Positions 59,027-64,000 of a stretch of 64,000 nt of DNA are shown piece by piece (position 1 is the stretch's first letter; every line of letters starts with the position of its first letter). The stretch is from positions 62,001-126,000 of the forward strand of contig JAEUVY010000031.1 in assembly GCA_016786565.1 (NCBI GenBank), given 5' to 3'. The notes beneath the pieces are model-generated. The model did not search any database. It saw only the letters and a program-made list of their open reading frames with translations, and had not been told where the DNA came from. The position numbers were made by a program, and so were the translations under genes. The stretch comes from Flavipsychrobacter sp. (GTDB lineage Bacteria > Bacteroidota > Bacteroidia > Chitinophagales > Chitinophagaceae).

Positions 59027-60952
59027 ATGGACGTAAAAAAAATAAAGAAGGTGGCTATATATCCGGCAATTGGTATTGCCCGAATAGGCAACTCTCCGGA
59101 GTATTTTATGGCATCAGAGATACCGGGCAAAGCACCGGATCCTGTGGGTGGCTATAAAGACGGAAATAATCTGTTCAAAAAGCAGGTACCGTTATTCAGG
59201 ATATACGCGTTGGATAAGGATAACAATCCGATAGGAGAGATAAAACAAGGCATAAAGGGCCTGAAAGTGAAAATAGATTGGAGGGTACATATAGCGAACA
59301 GGAAGGCCGCATGGTACCAGTTCAATAATGCGCTGGACCTGGGTAAGAACGCCATAAGCAGCACGCACAGGAATGGAGGAGTAAGTGGAGACGCCCGCAA
59401 GGATCTGGTCATAGATCCGGGAGTGCGAACAATAAGCGGTACAAACAAGCAGGGGGCTGAGTATCAGTTTGATTCGGGGGCTTTCTTTGGTAAGAAAGTA
59501 TCTCTGGGAGAGGTGCGCACAGACAGTCATGGCCGACTGATGGTGTTTGGTGGTGACGGCAAGAGCGCTTCGCGAACAGGTGTGCCAGCCATCACGTTTG
59601 CTAATAATGACGGGTGGCATGATGATATATCTGACGGAACAGTACGTGCGACAGTGACCATAGATGGGGTGCAGCTTGAGGCTACGCCGGCAATGGTAGT
59701 TTGTACGCCTCCGAATTTTGGTCCTGGTCTGTTTTCGGTTGTTACGATGTATGATGTGGTATATGACCTTTACGTCAGGGAGCGTGTACTGGAAGCACCG
59801 AAGGAGATCACCTTCTGGAAGCACATATACCCAATTCTTCAGCGAATGACCACTGCGCAATGGGTGAACGAAGGGTTCTTTATGATCTTCGGGACAAATT
59901 CGCCAAGCGACTTCACCAATCCTGAGTACATAGCGAAGCTGAATAATCCGGCAAAGGAATTCAAGCATTATCGCGAGAGTGTGTTCAAGTGGTTCCGAAA
60001 CACTGCTTCTGCAGCTTACGAGCCAACACTGATACCTCCCTACTATGGCGATCTTTTCGGGGACTATGAAAATCAGCCGCATGTGGACCTTTCTGTTACA
60101 GCTACTCAATACGCAATGCTGCAACGGTGGGCTAAGGGCGATTTCACAACGGGTGAACCCGGGCAGGATATTCCGTTTGAACAGTTGGACCCGAAGGCGC
60201 AGACAGAATCACTATTGAAAGTGGGACTGGAGGAGTGTCTTGGAGGTCCATTCCATCCGGGCATTGAAATAACCTGGCCGTTCAGGCATATGAGTATGTG
60301 GCAGGAGCCCTTCAGGCTGAAGGTGCTGCCGGAAGGGCAAGCGGTAGCTGATGATTACGGGCCGATCCTGACGCCTGAGATAGCACTGGGCAAGGGCGGA
60401 CCATTGGATGGAAGCGGACCGGGGTCCATTACCCGCTGGTTGGGGGTACCCTGGCAAACCGATGAAGCAAGTTGCTTATCAGGTTATGATCCGAAATTAT
60501 ATCTGCCGTTACCATCCTTCTGGGCGGCACGGGTGCCCAACTATGTGTTGAGTATGGACAGTTACAAACGTGCAAGTGTGGACCAATTGAACACGGGGCA
60601 ACGCTTGAAACATTTTAGCTACAGGGTGAATTGGCTTCGCGACTTCAGTACGTCTTATGTAGGTCGTATCAATGACATGATAGCCAAATGGCATGAGCTG
60701 GGTGTAATATGCAGGCATACCACACCCGCCGGGGAGGCGAACGGATTTTTGCCAACCGAGTGGTGGGTGGAGACGCACAGAGTGGGGCCCGAGGGTGGAG
60801 ATCCTTCCTTCAGGCAGGTGCTGCGTGCAGAGAAACATGAAGTGCATCCTGTGCCTGCCGGAAGGTCGTTGCTTGGTGCAACTCCGGAAGAATTGGAACA
60901 AGAAGAAAAAGGCGAATGGAAGAGTCAACCGGTACGCAGGCACGAAATGTAG
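59027..60952 (+). CDS. LodA/GoxA-family CTQ-dependent amino-acid oxidase
   Basis: 641 residues. It starts with the family hallmark (VAIYPAIGIARIGNSPEYFM) and continues with PGVRTISGTNKQGAEY, FGGDGKSASRTGVPAITFAN and NNDGWHDDISDGTVRATVTI. The cofactor residues are likely Cys404 (LEECLGGPFHPGIEITWPFR) and Trp476 (VPWQTDEASC), which should form cysteine tryptophylquinone after modification by the flavoprotein encoded next. Known members oxidise L-lysine at the epsilon-amine (LodA) or glycine (GoxA), releasing peroxide and ammonia. Sequence does not fix the substrate here. It overlaps the next gene by 37 bases. Confidence 0.85.
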   Translation: MDVKKIKKVAIYPAIGIARIGNSPEYFMASEIPGKAPDPVGGYKDGNNLFKKQVPLFRIYALDKDNNPIGEIKQGIKGLKVKIDWRVHIANRKAAWYQFNNALDLGKNAISSTHRNGGVSGDARKDLVIDPGVRTISGTNKQGAEYQFDSGAFFGKKVSLGEVRTDSHGRLMVFGGDGKSASRTGVPAITFANNDGWHDDISDGTVRATVTIDGVQLEATPAMVVCTPPNFGPGLFSVVTMYDVVYDLYVRERVLEAPKEITFWKHIYPILQRMTTAQWVNEGFFMIFGTNSPSDFTNPEYIAKLNNPAKEFKHYRESVFKWFRNTASAAYEPTLIPPYYGDLFGDYENQPHVDLSVTATQYAMLQRWAKGDFTTGEPGQDIPFEQLDPKAQTESLLKVGLEECLGGPFHPGIEITWPFRHMSMWQEPFRLKVLPEGQAVADDYGPILTPEIALGKGGPLDGSGPGSITRWLGVPWQTDEASCLSGYDPKLYLPLPSFWAARVPNYVLSMDSYKRASVDQLNTGQRLKHFSYRVNWLRDFSTSYVGRINDMIAKWHELGVICRHTTPAGEANGFLPTEWWVETHRVGPEGGDPSFRQVLRAEKHEVHPVPAGRSLLGATPEELEQEEKGEWKSQPVRRHEM

Positions 60953-62052
60953 TAAAAGGTGCAGAACTACCTGTGGTGATAGCGGGTGGCGGTCCGGCAG
61001 GGGCCGCCACTGCTATTGCATTGTCGGGTATGGGATACAAGTCTGTGATAGTTGATCCCGGAACGCCTGTCGCTGTCAAGGCTGGAGAGTCGCTCCCGCC
61101 CAATATCCTGCATTTGTTGCAACAACTGGATATACAACATCTTTTGCAGGATGCCGCACATCAGATCAATTTGGGGAACACTGTTGTGTGGGGAAGCGAT
61201 GAGGTGCTGGATAGGGTTTTTCTGGCCGAGCCATGGGGCAACGGATGGCATCTGAACAGACTGGTGTTCGAGCAACAGCTGAAATCTGAAGCTGAGCGCC
61301 GGGGGGCTGTATGGATGGACGGAGGCATTGTGACAGGCGTTGAGGGAAAGCAGGGCGCAATGCGTGTGTCGGTGCGTAGTGATAGTGGGCGGGCTGACCA
61401 GAAGCTGGACGCATGTTTTGTAGTTGATGCCTCAGGCAGGCACAGTAGCGTGTTGCGGTCGTTGGGTGTAAGCCGGCACAGGCTTGACGATATAACGGCT
61501 GTTTGCGCGTTCGTGACCGCACCCGGGCATCGGCTGCAGTCTACAACGTTTGTAGAGGCGGTGCAGGATGGTTGGTGGTATGCGGCTCCGTTAGGTGGAG
61601 ACAGAGTAGTCTTGAATCTGATGACTGATATAGGGTTGAGGCCCAAGACGGGAGAGGGGAAGTCTGATATGCTGTTGAGGCGGCTGAAGCAAACCATGTA
61701 TCTGCATGAGCGCCTTGGTAACTTTGCCGGGATGGGGTTTGAGGAGGTTTTTGCGAAACCCGCTGGCACCAGTTGTGCGGACAGAATATCCGGCGATGGT
61801 TGGCTGGCAGTAGGCGATGCCGCCTGTACTTATGATCCGCTTAGTTCCTACGGTATCACATCAGCTATTGGCGGCGGCATATATGCTGCCTATGCCATTT
61901 CTGATGCGCTGTCGGGAAACAGCCATGCGCTGGATGCGTATAACCATGTGCAGCAGCAAACGTTCAATAACTGCGTTGCTATGTTAGCGCACCAGTACCG
62001 GCAGGAGTCCCGTTTCAGCGAAAAGGTTTTCTGGCAGCGGCGTTATTTATAG
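60916..62052 (+). CDS. LodB-like FAD-dependent maturase of the CTQ oxidase
   Basis: 378 residues. The N-terminal FAD Rossmann motif is PVVIAGGGPAGAATAIAL, then VIVDPGTPVAVKAGESLPPN. A second FAD motif reads GDGWLAVGDAACTYDPLSSY, then GITSAIGGG, typical of the tryptophan-halogenase/LodB group. In known systems LodB makes the cysteine tryptophylquinone cofactor of LodA. The gene overlaps the LodA-like gene by 37 bases, implying coupled synthesis. No halogenase WxWxIP motif is seen, which fits a LodB role over halogenation. Confidence 0.85.
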   Translation: MEESTGTQARNVVKGAELPVVIAGGGPAGAATAIALSGMGYKSVIVDPGTPVAVKAGESLPPNILHLLQQLDIQHLLQDAAHQINLGNTVVWGSDEVLDRVFLAEPWGNGWHLNRLVFEQQLKSEAERRGAVWMDGGIVTGVEGKQGAMRVSVRSDSGRADQKLDACFVVDASGRHSSVLRSLGVSRHRLDDITAVCAFVTAPGHRLQSTTFVEAVQDGWWYAAPLGGDRVVLNLMTDIGLRPKTGEGKSDMLLRRLKQTMYLHERLGNFAGMGFEEVFAKPAGTSCADRISGDGWLAVGDAACTYDPLSSYGITSAIGGGIYAAYAISDALSGNSHALDAYNHVQQQTFNNCVAMLAHQYRQESRFSEKVFWQRRYL

Positions 62053-62121
62053 TATACGGGTTCTCCGTGGTAGCGGTTCTGCATACATCTGCCGGATAGT
62101 GCGGCACAATAATTGTTTCTT

Positions 62122-62129
62122 TATCTTTG
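62122..62129 (+). promoter_or_regulatory. -7 promoter box (TATCTTTG) for the fluoride riboswitch transcript
   Basis: An exact TAnnTTTG match six bases before the aptamer start, so transcription would begin at or just before the riboswitch. Confidence 0.6.
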
Positions 62130-62134
62130 TTGCG

Positions 62135-62191
62135 AAGGTGATGGTGTTCCACCTAATTGAACCGCCGGTGAGCCCGGCTGATGACGCCTGC
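62135..62191 (+). promoter_or_regulatory. Fluoride riboswitch (crcB motif)
   Basis: The conserved crcB/fluoride aptamer pieces appear in order: AGGTGATGGTGTTCCACCT (pseudoknot and first stem), then GAACCGCC, a stem GCCGG/CCGGC, and CTGATGACGCCTGC. These match the established aptamer consensus. It sits about 50 bases before a CLC-F-type exporter gene, which is a classic fluoride-riboswitch target. Fluoride binding should switch the gene on. Confidence 0.92.
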
Positions 62192-62240
62192 AAATAATCT
62201 GGTCGGCCTTATGGGATGACCATAAAACAAGTTTGTAGGT

Positions 62241-63527
62241 ATGTCAGGTATAGCAGCAAAAATGAAGGTTCAGGATCTTTTCAGAGTTTTTCTTCGGTGG
62301 TGTCTTATTATTTTGTTGCTGGCCGTGGTCGGTGGCACTGCGGTCGCCGTTTTCCTGCACTTGTTGGATGCGGTTACCATGGCAAGGTGGCAAAATGAGT
62401 GGTTGCTTTATTTGTTGCCTCTTGCCGGAGTTGTGATTTATTGGCTGTACCACAAAGCCGGATCAGCCGCAGCCGGAGGTAATGATACGATCCTGAGGGA
62501 AGTAATGAAGCCCACCGGGGGAGTGCCTGCAGTAATGGCACCGCTGGTGTTGTTTGCCACGCTCATCACTCATTTGTTCGGTGGGTCGGCCGGGCGCGAA
62601 GGCACTGCTGTACAAATGGGAGGGAGTATTGCAGGTATGGTGGGTAGGTGGTTGCATGTGACCGGGGCTGAGCGGCGGTTGGTTTTGCTGTCGGGCATTG
62701 CAGCCGGATTCGGAGCAGTGTTCGGTACGCCTATAGCCGGAGCAATCTTTGCACTGGAGGTAATGGCAATTGGTCGCCTGAGGTATGCAGCCATTATCCC
62801 TTGTTTTGCGTCAGCGTTTGCGGCTCATTTCGTTTGTATGGCGTGGGGTGTAACACATACTCAGTATCGTCCGCTATTGTCCGGCACTTATTTTGCTTTT
62901 TCTCCGGATCGTGATCAGTTTATCCTGGCCCTTAAGGTGGTGGTGGCCGGAGTTGCATTTGGTCTGGTGGCCCGGTTGTTTGCTTACTCCTCCCACAAGT
63001 TGAAGGATGCTGCGGGGAAGTGGTATGCGAGCCGGGGCTGGCTTTCTCCGGTTGTGGGTGGTCTGGTGGTGATCGCGGCCACTGTTGCGGTTGGTAGTAC
63101 GGATTATCTGGGTCTTGGTGTGACTACGTTTTCGGGTAAGGGTGCGTCTATTGTGAATGCGTTCCATTCCGGTGGGGTAGGGCAGTGGAGTTGGTTATTG
63201 AAGCTGATGTTCACGGTGGTGACGTTGAGTATGGGATTTAAAGGGGGCGAAGTGACGCCATTGTTCTTCATAGGTGCTACACTTGGAAGTGCATTGTCGG
63301 TATGGTTGAATGTGCCTGTGGAACTGATGGCAGGTATTGGTTTTTTAGCCGTATTTGCGGGTGCTACAAACACGCCTGTTGCCAGTGCGCTTATGGGGGC
63401 TGAGCTGTTTGGGTGGGGTAACACGGTGTGGTTTGTATTGGCATGTTTTGTAGCCCGCTATGCAAGCGGTTCTACAAGTATCTATAAAGCACAGGAAGAA
63501 AAGTGGTCTGCAATGGAGGATCTATGA
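62241..63527 (+). CDS. CLC-F type fluoride/proton antiporter
   Basis: 428 residues with about ten to twelve membrane helices of the CLC family. The GREGTAVQMGGS motif takes the place of the GREGP motif of chloride CLCs. AAGGNDTIL occupies the first selectivity segment (chloride CLCs have GSGIP), as in the fluoride-specific branch. MGFKGGEVTPLFFIGATLG is the third segment. Together with the upstream fluoride riboswitch, these changes indicate a fluoride exporter. It removes fluoride from the cytosol in exchange for protons. The ATG is the first in frame after the aptamer. Confidence 0.92.
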   Translation: MSGIAAKMKVQDLFRVFLRWCLIILLLAVVGGTAVAVFLHLLDAVTMARWQNEWLLYLLPLAGVVIYWLYHKAGSAAAGGNDTILREVMKPTGGVPAVMAPLVLFATLITHLFGGSAGREGTAVQMGGSIAGMVGRWLHVTGAERRLVLLSGIAAGFGAVFGTPIAGAIFALEVMAIGRLRYAAIIPCFASAFAAHFVCMAWGVTHTQYRPLLSGTYFAFSPDRDQFILALKVVVAGVAFGLVARLFAYSSHKLKDAAGKWYASRGWLSPVVGGLVVIAATVAVGSTDYLGLGVTTFSGKGASIVNAFHSGGVGQWSWLLKLMFTVVTLSMGFKGGEVTPLFFIGATLGSALSVWLNVPVELMAGIGFLAVFAGATNTPVASALMGAELFGWGNTVWFVLACFVARYASGSTSIYKAQEEKWSAMEDL

Positions 63528-63630
63528 TGATAGTCAAGATATACTTTATTCGGTTGTGATCTATTTATGCATTTCCCTAACCTTATGCCAAAAACAGGCG
63601 TCTATTAGAGATACCCAAAAAAATACCTTT

Positions 63631-64000
63631 ATGAAAAAGAACCTGAAATTGGTCGCAGCAGCGGCCACAGCCCTAGGGCTATTATTTGGCATGTCGTGCC
63701 GGAAGACTCCTGCCGAGTCATTATCTACACCAACACAGTACCAGACATCCTGGACAAAAAGTGCATTGTTTGCCGGGCTAAGACCAACGCCGTTCAAATT
63801 CACGGTGGATGCCGGTGTGCAGTCTGTGGGCTACGGGCCGGAGGGAACGAAGTTGGTTTTCTATCCCAATTCGTTCAAAGATGCATCCGGGAACACTATA
63901 AGTTCCGGCAAAATTGACATAGAGCTTACCGAGATGTATACGCCCGGATCTATGATCGGTAATAATGCTGTGACCACCTGCAATGGCCAGTTGCTGCGGA
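63631..64000 (+). CDS. Lipoprotein, 3' end outside window
   Basis: At least 123 residues. The lipoprotein signal MKKNLKLVAAAATALGLLFG ends in lipobox GMSC. The mature part (FKFTVDAGVQSVGYGPEG, TKLVFYPNSFKDASGNTISS, then GKIDIELTEMYTPGSMI) resembles large Bacteroidota surface lipoproteins that begin with a beta-sandwich of the 'PxNSFxDxxGN' type. The end is not visible, so the domain content remains unknown. It follows the fluoride exporter by about 100 bases and has no obvious link to it. Confidence 0.75.
   Translation, partial: MKKNLKLVAAAATALGLLFGMSCRKTPAESLSTPTQYQTSWTKSALFAGLRPTPFKFTVDAGVQSVGYGPEGTKLVFYPNSFKDASGNTISSGKIDIELTEMYTPGSMIGNNAVTTCNGQLLR

Overview
The window looks like a chromosome segment from a Bacteroidota bacterium, most likely close to the Chitinophagaceae. 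The evidence is secreted proteins with type IX secretion (T9SS) C-terminal tags, a gliding-motility-type C-terminal domain, a TonB-receptor-like outer-membrane barrel, and recurring TAnnTTTG promoter -7 boxes with almost no Shine-Dalgarno sequences. The backbone is fairly GC-balanced. The stretch from about 23.6 to 49.6 kb is visibly AT-richer and reads as an acquired island.

0-23.5 kb (backbone): four secreted NHL-repeat proteins (one cut by the window edge, at 3609, 5027 and 10562); a B12-type radical SAM protein with an unusual CX4CX2C cluster motif; a lysS/DUF1684/acyl-CoA-binding-protein group; a nucleoid-associated protein; a beta-eliminating lyase whose residues point to tyrosine phenol-lyase rather than tryptophanase; queA; lysA; a small predicted barrel protein; an LptF/LptG permease; a DUF695-like protein; and a giant Ig-like cell-surface protein with a CHU_C-type end.

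23.6-49.6 kb (island): it starts at a tRNA-Arg(CCU) gene. A large serine recombinase runs antisense into the 3' half of that tRNA. The cargo concerns metal and oxyanion stress. One leftward operon (36310 to 26588) encodes a ChrB domain fused to an AraC-type DNA-binding domain, a complete RND tripartite efflux system, an exported Fe/Mn superoxide dismutase (ChrC-like context) and an outer-membrane barrel protein. Between two copies of a duplicated segment sit an MFS transporter and an EreA/ChaN-like plus DUF6624 fusion protein. A rightward operon (40727 to 49512) encodes a DUF6660 protein, a 48-residue membrane peptide, a CzcA-CzcC fusion pump, its CzcB adaptor, a Zn/Cd/Pb-type P-ATPase and a small membrane protein. 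Decayed fragments (an internally deleted gene copy and a restriction-endonuclease end) show past rearrangement.

49.6-53.6 kb: a patchy region with a DnaJ-KTSC fusion, an orphan DUF433 protein, a ParDE toxin-antitoxin pair with a perfect operator palindrome, unknown proteins and several families of small dispersed palindromic repeats. One non-coding element here has a second copy at 12.2 kb.

53.6-64 kb (backbone): an SMR exporter, DUF2200, a Crp/Fnr regulator next to a membrane protein with twin operator-like sites, a two-fold DUF4397 surface protein, a catalase-like/LodA-like/LodB-like oxidase operon, a fluoride riboswitch in front of a CLC-F type fluoride exporter, and the start of a lipoprotein gene.
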